Of a stretch of DNA of 64,000 nt, positions 55,629-64,000 are shown piece after piece. Where the stretch lies: contig OZ241868.1 in NCBI GenBank assembly GCA_965202905.1, positions 3,224,001 to 3,288,000 on the forward strand, written 5' to 3'. Within the stretch, counting starts at the first letter, position 1. Each line of letters begins with the position of its first letter. This DNA comes from CAYFYS01 sp965202905 (lineage in GTDB: Bacteria > Pseudomonadota > Alphaproteobacteria > MPNO01). The position numbers and the translations under genes were made by a program. The notes beneath the pieces are model-generated. The model worked only from the letters and a program-made list of their open reading frames with translations, had not been told where the DNA came from and did no database searches.

Positions 55629-57208
55629 GAAGCGGTCTCGCGCAGCCGGAAGCGCTGGATCTTGCCGGTCGCGGTCTTGGGCAGACTTTCGATGAAATTG
55701 AACCAGCGCGGATACTTGTAGCGCGCCAGACCGGTCTTGCAGTGTTCGAGCAACTCGCCGGCCAAATCATCGCCCGCATCTTCGGGATCGTTCAGGATCA
55801 CGAAGGCCTCCGGCTTGATCAGCCCGTCGTCGTCGCTGCGCCCGACGACCGCCGCCTCCAGGACCTTGGGGTGCTCGATCAGCCGCGCCTCGATCTCGAT
55901 CGGCGAGCACCAGATGCCGCCGACCTTGATCATGTCGTCGGACCGGCCGCAGAAGGTGAACCAGCCGTCCCGGTCGCGGATATAGGTGTCGCCGGTATCG
56001 AGCCAGTCGCCCTTCATGGTCTGGGCGGTCTTGTCGGGCCGGTTCCAGTAATACGCCGCCGCGGATCGGCCCAGGACCATCAGCGTGCCCGGTTCGCCAT
56101 CGGGCACGTCCTTGCCGTCCCGGTCGACGATGCGGGCCTCGTAGCCCGGCACGATCTTTCCGGACGCGCCCGGCCGATGGGCGGCTTCGGTGTTGCTGAT
56201 AAAAATATGGGTCGCCTCGGTCGTGCCGATGCCATCGAGGATCGGAAGCCCCGTGTGCTCCCGCCAGCGCCGGAAGATGTCCGCCGGCAGCGCCTCGCCG
56301 GCCGAGATGCACATCCGGAGCGACGACAGGTCGCGCGGCCCGGCCTCGAGCGCGCGAAGCTGGGCGGCATAGAGCGTGGGGACGCCAAAATAGACCGTGG
56401 GCCGATGCGCCTCGATGATCTCGAACGTCATGTCGGGCGAGGGGATGCGGTCGCTGAGGACGGCCGAGCCGCCGACCCAAAAGGGGAAATTCATGGAATT
56501 GCCGAGCCCGTAGGCGAAGAACAGCTTGGCGGCAGAGAAGCAGACGTCGTCCCCGGTGAGCCCGATGGCGCCGGCGGCGTAGTGCTGGGCGTTGACCGGG
56601 ATGTCTCGCTGGCGGTGGACCGTGCCCTTGGGCCGGCCGGTCGAGCCTGAGGAGTAGAGCCAGAAGCATTCGCCGTCGGCCGTCGCGGGGTGGGCATCAA
56701 GGGTGTCCGTAGCGGCGGCCTGTGCAGCGACGAAGCCGTCCGCGCCCTCGGTCTTGAGCGAGAACCGCGGCCCGGGGTGCGCGGCATCGAGCGCCGGCTC
56801 GATTTCGGCGGCATATTCGGGTGAATAGACCAGTCCGACGCAGCCCGAATCCTCGATCATGTAGCGGTAGTCGGGCGCGCGCAGCAGGGTGTTGACCGGC
56901 ACCGGCACGATGCCGGCCTTGATCGCGCCGTAGAACAGCGTGATGAAGACCGGGCAGTCCTTGACCACCATGATGACGCGCTCACCCGGCGCGGCGCCCA
57001 TCCCGAGGAGCGCGTTGCCGGCGCGGCTCACGTCGGCCGCGAGCCCGCCATAGCTCAGCGCGCCGTCATCGGTTCGGATGGCGACCTTGTCGGCGCGGCC
57101 CTCGGCCAAATGCCGGTCGATCATCGCGACCGCGAGGTTGAACCGGTCCGGGAACGCAAGCCGCGCAGGGCTCGCGCCGAGGTCGAGGATTACGGCTCCC
57201 TCCGTCAT
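55625..57208 (-). CDS. bclA: Benzoate-CoA ligase family protein
   Basis: A 527-residue adenylate-forming ligase that activates benzoate with ATP and CoA. YSSGSTGRPKGTVHRQ is the P-loop-like motif (about 190), YGLGNSMNFPFWVG the benzoate-CoA-ligase-type pocket region, and WLDTGDTYIRD plus KTATGKIQRFRLR the C-terminal motifs with the catalytic Lys. It begins 16 bp after boxB and overlaps the amidase. In the Box pathway its product benzoyl-CoA is the substrate of BoxAB. Confidence 0.9.
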   Translation of the reverse strand: MTEGAVILDLGASPARLAFPDRFNLAVAMIDRHLAEGRADKVAIRTDDGALSYGGLAADVSRAGNALLGMGAAPGERVIMVVKDCPVFITLFYGAIKAGIVPVPVNTLLRAPDYRYMIEDSGCVGLVYSPEYAAEIEPALDAAHPGPRFSLKTEGADGFVAAQAAATDTLDAHPATADGECFWLYSSGSTGRPKGTVHRQRDIPVNAQHYAAGAIGLTGDDVCFSAAKLFFAYGLGNSMNFPFWVGGSAVLSDRIPSPDMTFEIIEAHRPTVYFGVPTLYAAQLRALEAGPRDLSSLRMCISAGEALPADIFRRWREHTGLPILDGIGTTEATHIFISNTEAAHRPGASGKIVPGYEARIVDRDGKDVPDGEPGTLMVLGRSAAAYYWNRPDKTAQTMKGDWLDTGDTYIRDRDGWFTFCGRSDDMIKVGGIWCSPIEIEARLIEHPKVLEAAVVGRSDDDGLIKPEAFVILNDPEDAGDDLAGELLEHCKTGLARYKYPRWFNFIESLPKTATGKIQRFRLRETAS

Positions 57209-57223
57209 GGCGACCGGACCCGA

Positions 57224-58651
57224 TCAGTTGAAGCGGACGTATTCGAAGGAGCCGGGGTCCTCGTGGTTGATGCCGCGCGCCGGCGGGGCAACCCAGCCCG
57301 CGATCTTGCCGGGCTCGACGACCCGGTTCATCAGGGACTGGACGAAGGCGCGGTCGTCTTCGCTGGGCATCCAGTCGCCGTGGCTGCGGGTCCACTCGGC
57401 CTCGGAGACGATCCTGCCCTTGGGCGAGACCTTGTAGTCGGAGAAGTGGCCGATCCCGCGGTGGAAGCCGCGGTGCGGCAGCTTGAACTGGAAGTCGATG
57501 CCGTATTTCCTGATGGCGCGGTTCCATCGCGTAAGGCCGCGCTTGCAGTCGATGATGTATTCGTCGCGCAGCCGCTCGTTGACCGCATTCAGCGCCGGCT
57601 GATCCTCGGTGACGATCGAATCGCGCTTGACCGTCTCGACCGGCCAGGCGCCGTCGAGCAGGCGGTGGTCGTCCCGGATCCGCTCCTCCTGGAACCGGCC
57701 CTTGAGGCTTTGGTTGAAGTAGTTGGCGGCGTTGGTCGACAACTCCTGGCCGAACAGGTCGACCGAGACGCTGAAATGGAAGTTCATGAACTTCTGCAGG
57801 GTCGGCATGTCGACCGCGCCGGCGGCGCGCACTCGCTCCGGATCGTCGGTCTTGAGTTCGTCCATCACCTGGCAGGTGCGCTCGATCACCCGGCCGACGC
57901 CGGTCTCGCCGATGAACATGTGATGGCCTTCCTCGGTCAGCATGAACTGACAGGTCCGCGCCAGCGGGTCGAAGCCGGATTCGGCGAGCGAGGCGAGCTG
58001 GTACTTGCCGTCGCGGTCGGTGAAGTAGGTGAACATGAAGAAGCTCAGCCAGTCCGGCGTCTTCTCGTTGAAGGCGCCCAGGATGCGCGGCTTGTCGGCG
58101 TCGCCCGAATGGCGCTCCAGCATCGCCTCGGCCTCCTCGCGCCCGTCGCGGCCGAAATAGGCGTGCAGAAGATAGACCATCGCCCACAGGTGGCGGCCTT
58201 CCTCGACATTGACCTGGAAGATGTTGCGCAGGTCGTAGAGCGAGGGCGCGGTCAGCCCCAGGAGGCGCTGCTGCTCGACCGAGGCGGGCTCGGTGTCGCC
58301 CTGGGTGACGATCAGCCGGCGCAAGGTCGAGCGGTACTCGCCCGGCACCTCCTGCCAGACATCTTCGTCCTTATGCTCGCCGAAGGCGATCTTCTTGTCC
58401 TCGATCAGGGGATTGACGAAAATCCCCCAGCGATACTCGGGCATCTTGACGAAGTCGTAATGCGCCCAGCCCTCGGGCTCGACGCCGATCGCGGTGCGCA
58501 GATAGATGTCGTGGGCCCTGGTCCCCTCGGGGCCGAGCTCGCTCCACCAGTCGAGGAAGCGCGGCTGCCAGTTCTCCAGCGCCCGTTGCAGGCGGCGGTT
58601 GTCGCCGAGATCGACGTTGTTGGGGATGCGCTCGTTGTAGTTGATCGCCAT
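57224..58651 (-). CDS. boxB: Benzoyl-CoA 2,3-epoxidase diiron subunit
   Basis: BoxB, 475 residues, epoxidises benzoyl-CoA with a diiron centre. NIFQVNVEEGRHLWAMVYLL and FMLTEEGHHMFIGETGV supply the Glu/His iron ligands; KDYKV-like and WMPSEDDRAFV stretches near the C-terminus complete the family pattern. It starts 2 bp after boxC. The reductase partner BoxA is not in the window. Confidence 0.95.
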   Translation of the reverse strand: MAINYNERIPNNVDLGDNRRLQRALENWQPRFLDWWSELGPEGTRAHDIYLRTAIGVEPEGWAHYDFVKMPEYRWGIFVNPLIEDKKIAFGEHKDEDVWQEVPGEYRSTLRRLIVTQGDTEPASVEQQRLLGLTAPSLYDLRNIFQVNVEEGRHLWAMVYLLHAYFGRDGREEAEAMLERHSGDADKPRILGAFNEKTPDWLSFFMFTYFTDRDGKYQLASLAESGFDPLARTCQFMLTEEGHHMFIGETGVGRVIERTCQVMDELKTDDPERVRAAGAVDMPTLQKFMNFHFSVSVDLFGQELSTNAANYFNQSLKGRFQEERIRDDHRLLDGAWPVETVKRDSIVTEDQPALNAVNERLRDEYIIDCKRGLTRWNRAIRKYGIDFQFKLPHRGFHRGIGHFSDYKVSPKGRIVSEAEWTRSHGDWMPSEDDRAFVQSLMNRVVEPGKIAGWVAPPARGINHEDPGSFEYVRFN

Positions 58652-58653
58652 GA

Positions 58654-60345
58654 TCAAACCCTTCGCTTGTCGAATTGGCTCTTGCGCCCGGAGCCGTAAA
58701 GCTTGAGCGCGCCGTCTTCGCCGACTGCGTTCGGCCGCTGAAAGATCCAGTTCTGCCAAGCGCTCAGCCGACCGAAGATCTTGGTCTCCAGCGTCTCGGG
58801 CCCGGCGAACCGCAGGCTCGCCTCCATGCCGGTCAGCGCATCGGGCGAGAAGCTCGCGCGCTCCTCGATGGCGATGCGGATCTCGTCTTCCCAATCGATG
58901 TCGTCGGGGATGAAGGTCACCAGCCCGAGTTTCTCGGCGTCCCGCGCCTCGAGCGCCTCGCCGATCCTCTCCCGCGCCGCATCCACCCGGCCCGGATCGG
59001 ACAGGAACCGGGAGTCCAGCCGCGTGATGTCGCTCGGCATGGTCAGCGGGCCGAAGTTCATGCCCGTCAGCATGACGGTCGCGACCTCGTTGCCGTTCTC
59101 GAAGGCGCCGTCGAGCATGTAGACCCGGTCGGCGGCCAGCATCAGCTCGACCAGCGTGCCGGCGAAACAGCTTCCCGGCTCGACAAGGACGATCAGGCTG
59201 CGCGAGGAGACATCGACGCGCTTGAGCACGCGCTTGAGGTAGAGCGTGATCTCGCGCACCAGCCAGTCGCCGGCATTGTCCAGGAGCGCCCGGTCGGCGG
59301 CCGCGATCATCGCCGCATCGCCGGCCGACTTGAACACCCAGGTGCCGATCGCCGGCTCGTTCAGCCGCAGCTCCATGATCGCGTCATCGAGCTCGCGGGC
59401 GAGCGCCAGCGGCCAGAACGCGACGCCCTGGCCGTGAATGGCCGCGGCGTCCGTCGGCGGCGCCTTCTCCGGCGCCCGGATGGTGATCGTCGCCGTCGAG
59501 TCGGTTCGATCGAGGTCGATGAGGACGTGCGGATAGGCGATACGGTCGGGCTCGATCTTCTTGTCGAGCGGGGCGAGAGACAGACCCTTGGCGTCGGCCG
59601 GGCGGTCGGACCGGTCGGCGAACTCTTTGGCGCGCGCGGCCACCGTCCCGGCGAAGCGGGAGCCGGGGACCAGCTCGTCGATCAGCCGCCAGTCGATCGC
59701 GCGCTTGCCGCGGATGCCTTCCGAGGTGGTACAGAAGAAATCGGCGTGGTCGTGGCGCACCTTGCGCTTGTCGACCAGCCGGGTGAGCCCGCCGGTGCCG
59801 GGCAGGACCGCGAGCAGCGGCAGTTCTGGCAGCGAGACCGTCGAGGAGCCGTCATCGATCAGCATGATGTAGTCGCAGGCGAGCGCCAGCTCGTAGCCGC
59901 CGCCGGCTGCGGCGCCGTTGATCGCGCAGATATAGGTCTGATGCGAGTTGCCGGTGGCGTCCTCGATTCCGTTGCGGGTCTCGTTGGTGAACTTGCAGAA
60001 ATTGACCTTGTGGGCGTGGCTGGACAGGCCGAGCATGTTGATGTTGGCGCCGGCGCAGAAGACCCGCGGCTTATCGGAGGTCAGGACCACGCAGCCCACC
60101 TCGGGGTGCTCGAACCGGAGCCGCTGGATCGCATCGTACAGCTCGATGTCGACGCCGAGGTCGTAGGAATTGAGCTTCAGCGTATAGCCTGGCGCCAGGG
60201 TCGCGTCCTCGTCGACATCCATCGCAAGCCGCGCGACGTCGCCGTCTACGGTGAGCTTCCAATGGCGGTACCGGTCGGGGCGGGTCTGGATGTCGATCCG
60301 TCCCGCGCATTCGACCACCGAGAGGTCTTGTGCCGTTTCCGCCAT
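58654..60345 (-). CDS. boxC: 2,3-epoxybenzoyl-CoA dihydrolase
   Basis: BoxC, 563 residues, opens the epoxide ring hydrolytically, using two water molecules and releasing formate. The N-terminal crotonase-like domain has KPRVFCAGANINMLG and CAINGAAAGGGYELALACDY, the oxyanion hole and acyl-CoA pocket; the second half is typical of BoxC. GGAG lies 7 nt before the ATG. It heads the boxC-boxB-bclA-amidase operon and diverges from a second CoA ligase. Confidence 0.94.
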   Translation of the reverse strand: MAETAQDLSVVECAGRIDIQTRPDRYRHWKLTVDGDVARLAMDVDEDATLAPGYTLKLNSYDLGVDIELYDAIQRLRFEHPEVGCVVLTSDKPRVFCAGANINMLGLSSHAHKVNFCKFTNETRNGIEDATGNSHQTYICAINGAAAGGGYELALACDYIMLIDDGSSTVSLPELPLLAVLPGTGGLTRLVDKRKVRHDHADFFCTTSEGIRGKRAIDWRLIDELVPGSRFAGTVAARAKEFADRSDRPADAKGLSLAPLDKKIEPDRIAYPHVLIDLDRTDSTATITIRAPEKAPPTDAAAIHGQGVAFWPLALARELDDAIMELRLNEPAIGTWVFKSAGDAAMIAAADRALLDNAGDWLVREITLYLKRVLKRVDVSSRSLIVLVEPGSCFAGTLVELMLAADRVYMLDGAFENGNEVATVMLTGMNFGPLTMPSDITRLDSRFLSDPGRVDAARERIGEALEARDAEKLGLVTFIPDDIDWEDEIRIAIEERASFSPDALTGMEASLRFAGPETLETKIFGRLSAWQNWIFQRPNAVGEDGALKLYGSGRKSQFDKRRV

Positions 60346-60435
60346 CACCGTTCTCCACAGCTCAGCTTCCAGGGGATCGCCGCGACAGGCCGATTCCGCA
60401 TACGCGTGGTGGATGCCCGCGACAAGGGCGTATTC

Positions 60436-60478
60436 CATTTATTTCCAAACTGTTTTCTTGTCAACAATGGAAATTCCA
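60436..60478 (-). promoter_or_regulatory. box operon promoter and palindromic operator
   Basis: On the minus strand TTGACA (60464-60459), 17 bp, then TAAATG (60441-60436). Just upstream of the -35 box lies an 11-bp perfect palindrome TGGAAATTCCA (60468-60478), and a related TTGGAAATAAATGGAA overlaps the -10 region. The AT-rich pair of sites suggests a regulator that blocks polymerase. It lies in the divergent 209-bp space between boxC and the CoA ligase. Confidence 0.5.
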
Positions 60479-60554
60479 ACCAATCCCGGCTTGAGGACAC
60501 CCGGGCGCCCAATGTACCCTTTCCGACGCGCAATTCGTAGGGTTCTCGACATCC

Positions 60555-62132
60555 ATGCCGCAAGCCGACGCCTCGCTTCCAGCAGTCTCCGACAGGCCGG
60601 TCGAGCATCGCCTCGTCGATTGGCTGGAACGCGGCGCGATGCGGCGGCCGGACAAGGTCTTCGTGCATTCGATCGGGCAGGGCAAGGCGATCACCTATCG
60701 CCAGGCCTGGATCGCGGTCGGCCGGGTCGCCCGCGAGATGGCCGCGCGCGGACTCGGCCCCAATGACCGCGTGGCGCTGCTCGCCAACAATTCGATCGAG
60801 CATCTGATGGCCTATCTCGGGGTGATGGTCCATGGGGCGACGGTCTGCACGGTCCATGTCGAGATGAACGCGGGCTATTTCCGGGACATCCTCGGCGCGC
60901 TCGATGCGCGGCTGGTGCTGTTCGAGGAAGGCCTCGATCTGGAACCGCTGGGGCGCGCGGTCGGCGGTGAATGGATCGCGCTGGGCGCCTGGCGGCCCGA
61001 TGGGCCCGAGAAATTCTTCGCCCACATCGCGCGCCACGGCGAGGGCGGACCGGGCGAGCCGCTCAATGCCTGCACCGACATCGCCTCGATCTTCTACACC
61101 TCCGGCACCGCGGCCCGGCCCAAGGGCGTGGTCTGCACCTTTGCCGAGTTGATCGACAACGTCGCGCCGACCGCGGATGCTTTCGCCATCGACGAGCCCG
61201 ACCGGGTGCTCGACTTCCGCTCCTATAACTGGATGTCGGCCCAGGTGCTGAGCTTCCTTGGCGTGCTGTGCAAGGGGGCCACGCTCTACATGGCCCGCAA
61301 ATTCTCCCAGAGCCGGTATTTCGACTGGATCCGCGATTTCGAGATCACCGTCGGCGTCAGCAATCCGACGGCCATCAACATGTTCATCAATCGGCCGGTC
61401 GCGATCACCGGGGCCGACGTGCCGCATCTGCGCTTCCTCACCTCAAGCTCGGCGCCGCTGATGGTCTCCGACTGGAAGGCCTTCGAGGAGATGTACGCGA
61501 TCCCCATCGCCCAGGGCTACGGCGCGTCCGAGACCGGCTGGATCGCCGGCGCCAACGAGCGCACCCGCCGCATGGGCGCGGTCGGCAGGCCGCTTGCCTA
61601 TCAGAACCTCGCCGTGGTCGACGAATCGGGACGAACGCTGCCGCCGGGCGAGACCGGCGCGATCGAGATCGGCCGCGCGCCGGACAACGCGTTCCGCTAC
61701 CTGGCCGAGGACGGGACGTTGCGGGTCAACGCGATGGGCCGGGCGAAGACCGGCGATCTCGGCTATCTCGACGCCGATGGCTATCTCCACATCACCGGAC
61801 GGACCAAGGACCTGATCATCCGCGGCGGGGTCAACATCGCGCCCGCCGAGATCGACAATTTGGTGCTCGAAATGCCGGAAGTCGCCGAGGCCGCCGCGGT
61901 CGGCGTTCCCGACAGGATCTATGGCGAGGAGGTCGTGGTCTACGTCGCGGTCAAGCCCGGCGCGGCCTTGACCGGCGATGCGGTGCTCGCCCATTGCGGG
62001 GCCTGCCTGCCGCACGCCAAGACGCCGAAAGCGGTGGTCTTTCGCGACGCCCTGCCGAAGACCGGGCGCGGCAAGATGGACCGCAACGCGCTGGCCGCCG
62101 CGTGGCGGGCGGCCCACCCCGACGAGCCCTGA
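60555..62132 (+). CDS. AMP-dependent acyl-CoA ligase
   Basis: A 525-residue ANL-superfamily ligase. FYTSGTAARPKGV is the phosphate loop, YGASETGWIAG the acyl-AMP region, and LGYLDADGYLHITGRTKD with KTGRGKMDRNAL the C-terminal hinge and catalytic Lys. It is less like benzoate ligases than like the CaiC/acyl-CoA synthetase group. It starts the operon with a cupin and a TauD-like enzyme, so it probably activates an aromatic or carnitine-like acid in a peripheral pathway. Confidence 0.87.
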   Translation: MPQADASLPAVSDRPVEHRLVDWLERGAMRRPDKVFVHSIGQGKAITYRQAWIAVGRVAREMAARGLGPNDRVALLANNSIEHLMAYLGVMVHGATVCTVHVEMNAGYFRDILGALDARLVLFEEGLDLEPLGRAVGGEWIALGAWRPDGPEKFFAHIARHGEGGPGEPLNACTDIASIFYTSGTAARPKGVVCTFAELIDNVAPTADAFAIDEPDRVLDFRSYNWMSAQVLSFLGVLCKGATLYMARKFSQSRYFDWIRDFEITVGVSNPTAINMFINRPVAITGADVPHLRFLTSSSAPLMVSDWKAFEEMYAIPIAQGYGASETGWIAGANERTRRMGAVGRPLAYQNLAVVDESGRTLPPGETGAIEIGRAPDNAFRYLAEDGTLRVNAMGRAKTGDLGYLDADGYLHITGRTKDLIIRGGVNIAPAEIDNLVLEMPEVAEAAAVGVPDRIYGEEVVVYVAVKPGAALTGDAVLAHCGACLPHAKTPKAVVFRDALPKTGRGKMDRNALAAAWRAAHPDEP

Positions 62133-62146
62133 GACGGAGGACCGAG

Positions 62147-62587
62147 ATGGCAGAGACCGCGACCGCGAACCCCCGCCTCCGAACGCCCCAGACCTTCCGC
62201 TACGAGAAGCCCGGGGAGCAGGCCACCGACAAGGCGATCGTCGCCCTGTGCCAGACCGACATCCTGCGCGGCGCCGTCCAGGTGGTGCGCGAGGGCGGCG
62301 ACAACAACCTCCACTCCCACACCGGGATGGACGGGTTCTGGATGGTGCTCAAGGGCCGGGTGCGCTGGTGGGGGCCGGACGATGAAATGATGGGCGAGTT
62401 CGGCGTCCATGAGGGCGTCGTGATGCCCCGAGGCTCCCAATACTGGTTCGAATCGATCGGCGAGGAACCGCTCGAACTGCTCCAGGTCGTCGCCTTCGAT
62501 CGTTCGATCAGGAACCGGCGGGTCGACGTCGATCCCCGCAAATTCGACGTCGACGCCACCGAGCGCTTCAGCGGCCGGCTCTCGTAG
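62147..62587 (+). CDS. Cupin-domain protein
   Basis: A 146-residue single-domain cupin. NNLHSHTGMDGFWMVLKG is cupin motif 1 (His-rich, metal site), and GVHEGVVMPRGSQYWFES motif 2. It is 14 bp after the CoA ligase, with GGAGG before the ATG. The catalytic or binding role is unknown. Confidence 0.82.
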   Translation: MAETATANPRLRTPQTFRYEKPGEQATDKAIVALCQTDILRGAVQVVREGGDNNLHSHTGMDGFWMVLKGRVRWWGPDDEMMGEFGVHEGVVMPRGSQYWFESIGEEPLELLQVVAFDRSIRNRRVDVDPRKFDVDATERFSGRLS

Positions 62588-62662
62588 TCCCCCGCCGGTT
62601 CTTGCTCCGGCAAGCGGGCGGCGCGATGATGCGCGGACGGTCGACCCGCCGGGAGACGAGGG

Positions 62663-63520
62663 ATGGCGCCTTTCCAGATCAGACCGCTTTCGGATGCGCT
62701 GGGCGCGGAGATCATCGGGCTCGATGTGCTTGCCCCGATCGAAGAGGCCGCCAGGGCGGCGCTCGGCGCGGCGTGGACGGAGCACATCGTGCTCCTGGTG
62801 CGCGCGCCGGACCTGTCCCAGGAAGACCAGCTCCGCGTCGCCCAATGCTTCGGCGAGACCGGCCCGCGCCCGCGCCCGGCGGCCGAGCGGCCGGAAAACG
62901 CCGAGACCGTCCATCCCGCGATGATGCTGGTCTCCAATGTCCGCATCGACGGCAAGCCGATCGGCTCGCTGCCCGACGGCGAGATGTATTTTCACCACGA
63001 CACCATCTTCAAGGTCCGGCCCAACCGCGGCACCATGCTGTACGCCATCGAGGTCCCGGACACCGGCGGCAACACCCGGTTCGCGAACCTGTACAAGGCC
63101 TACGATGCGCTGCCCCGGCGTATCAAGTCACGGATCGCAGGGCGCAAGGCCCATCACGTCTACGACTACGTCGTCTACAACAGCCGCGAGGGCAAGGGCG
63201 AGAACGCGGCGACCGTCGACCGCTGTTCCCACCCGGTGGCGATCACCCATCCGGCGAGCGGGCGCAAGGCGCTCTATGTCGACCGGCTGATGACCATGCG
63301 GATCGAGGGGCTGGCCGGGGACGAGAGCGATGCGCTGCTCGACGAGATGTTCGACATCGCCGAGCGCGAGGACTTCGTCTACGAGCACGTCTGGACGCCG
63401 GGCGATTTGTTGATCTGGGACAATCTGTGCTCGGCGCATGCGCGGACGGATTTCCCGCCCGGCGAGCGCCGGTTACTGCGCCGCTGCCAGACGGCCTCCG
63501 AAGGCGTCCCGGCCGAATAG
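62663..63520 (+). CDS. TauD/TfdA-family Fe(II)/2-oxoglutarate dioxygenase
   Basis: A 285-residue dioxygenase. The facial triad is HxD at 111-113 (MYFHHDTIFK) and the distal His in CSAHARTDFP, with an Arg close behind (GERRLLRR). ALGAEIIGLDV and DTGGNTRFANLYKAYDAL are family blocks. It ends the CoA-ligase/cupin operon; the substrate is probably an acid processed by that pathway. The match to the first TauD-like gene in this window is only at family level. Confidence 0.87.
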   Translation: MAPFQIRPLSDALGAEIIGLDVLAPIEEAARAALGAAWTEHIVLLVRAPDLSQEDQLRVAQCFGETGPRPRPAAERPENAETVHPAMMLVSNVRIDGKPIGSLPDGEMYFHHDTIFKVRPNRGTMLYAIEVPDTGGNTRFANLYKAYDALPRRIKSRIAGRKAHHVYDYVVYNSREGKGENAATVDRCSHPVAITHPASGRKALYVDRLMTMRIEGLAGDESDALLDEMFDIAEREDFVYEHVWTPGDLLIWDNLCSAHARTDFPPGERRLLRRCQTASEGVPAE

Positions 63521-63657
63521 CTCCGCCGCACTCGCGCGGTCGCCGGCCGGGCGTCGCGGAATCGCCGGCGCGCCTTGCCGCACCGACCGGCATCGGCCGC
63601 GTTGGCTACAGGACGGACGAGTCCGCGCCCAGCATCCCGGTCGCTTCGCAGGTCGGT

Positions 63658-63733
63658 TGGTGGAGCCGAGGGGAGTCGAACCCCTGACCTCGACATTGCG
63701 AACGTCGCGCTCTCCCAACTGAGCTACGGCCCC
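63658..63733 (-). tRNA. tRNA-Ala (anticodon CGC)
   Basis: A 76-nt cloverleaf including CCA, read on the minus strand. The acceptor stem is GGGGCCG/CGGCTCC, the D-arm GCTCAGTTGGGAGAGC, the anticodon loop TTCGCAA (CGC), and the T-arm has GTTCGAC. All helices pair. Confidence 0.96.
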
Positions 63734-63812
63734 GCAACCGAAGGCGCGGATAATGTGGAAAGCGCGGCCGGGATGTCAAGGATCGGCCGCGCGGCCCGTC
63801 GAACGGTGCGGC

Positions 63813-64000
63813 TCAGAACCGGCGCGAGGTTTCGAGCAGAACCTCCTCGCCGGACTCGTCCCGGCCGTGGCGGGAATAGAAGTGAAGCGTCTTGAGCACG
63901 GGCTCGTCGCTTGAGACGAACAGGATCGCATCCCCGCCCGGCGTCTCGTTGATGTGCTCCACCCAGCAGCCGCCCGGCGCGCAGAAGGTATCGAACGGCT
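63813..64000 (-). CDS. Cupin-domain protein, C-terminal part
   Basis: The gene continues beyond the window. The visible end reads PFDTFCAPGGCWVEHINETP, then GGDAILFVSSDEPVLKTLHF. The strand pattern and NET..DAILF..S are those of the C-terminal cupin of gentisate-dioxygenase-like enzymes. The specific family needs the missing N-terminal part. Confidence 0.6.
   Translation of the reverse strand, partial: PFDTFCAPGGCWVEHINETPGGDAILFVSSDEPVLKTLHFYSRHGRDESGEEVLLETSRRF

Overview
The window is a GC-rich bacterial chromosome segment. It is most likely alphaproteobacterial. The evidence is a GcrA-type cell-cycle regulator (52490-52855), the gene order rpmH-rnpA-yidD-yidC-engB-argB (9751-14229), and a broad aromatic and acyl-CoA catabolic repertoire. 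A divergent sat / aprM-aprB-aprA unit (4074-8728) gives it the ability to convert sulfite to sulfate through APS. Together these point to a metabolically versatile, probably Rhodospirillales-like organism; that placement is inference.

Layout. 1-4070: the edge of an accessory island with an HSP90-like ATPase (cut by the window start), an overlapping SNF2-type helicase and an IS1595 remnant. 4074-8728: sulfite/APS oxidation genes. 8884-16727: a phosphoesterase, argB, engB, the YidC/YidD/RnpA/L34 block, and a TVP38 membrane protein with a flavin disulfide reductase. 16933-28137: a small secreted Cys-repeat protein, an orphan histidine kinase, HMG-CoA lyase and CoA-transferase, two tandem glutathione transferases, an RlmI-like methyltransferase, panBC, a flavin reductase and a lipoprotein. 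28388-35914: tRNA-Arg followed by a damaged RiPP (lasso-peptide-type) locus. It keeps an ABC exporter, a nucleotidyltransferase, a PqqD/RRE protein, an asparagine-synthetase-like cyclase and the stump of an HprK-like kinase. An AT-rich insert with a frameshifted NYN gene, transposase debris and a 14-bp inverted repeat interrupts it, and a frameshifted SprT-like gene follows.

36059-46132: an amidohydrolase, a LysM protein, two c-type cytochromes, a LOG-family protein, icd, alaS and recA. 46405-54230: an AstE-family fragment, a TauD dioxygenase, a STAS/GOLPH3-like pair, a decayed acyl-CoA dehydrogenase, an MDR oxidoreductase, SRAP, GcrA and an MFS transporter. 54345-64000: an operon for aerobic benzoate degradation through benzoyl-CoA epoxidation (amidase, benzoate-CoA ligase, BoxB, BoxC), facing a second CoA ligase, a cupin and another TauD enzyme. 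tRNA-Ala and a truncated cupin gene end the window.

Two features cut across regions. Short direct tandem duplications of 11-24 bp recur throughout, in intergenic DNA and in frame within genes. Several genes (NYN, SprT-like, acyl-CoA dehydrogenase, AstE-like, IS fragments) are frameshifted or truncated, which suggests active gene decay or residual assembly errors. The most interesting candidates are the RiPP locus, the ATPase/helicase pair at the left edge and the CAAK-repeat Cys-rich peptide.
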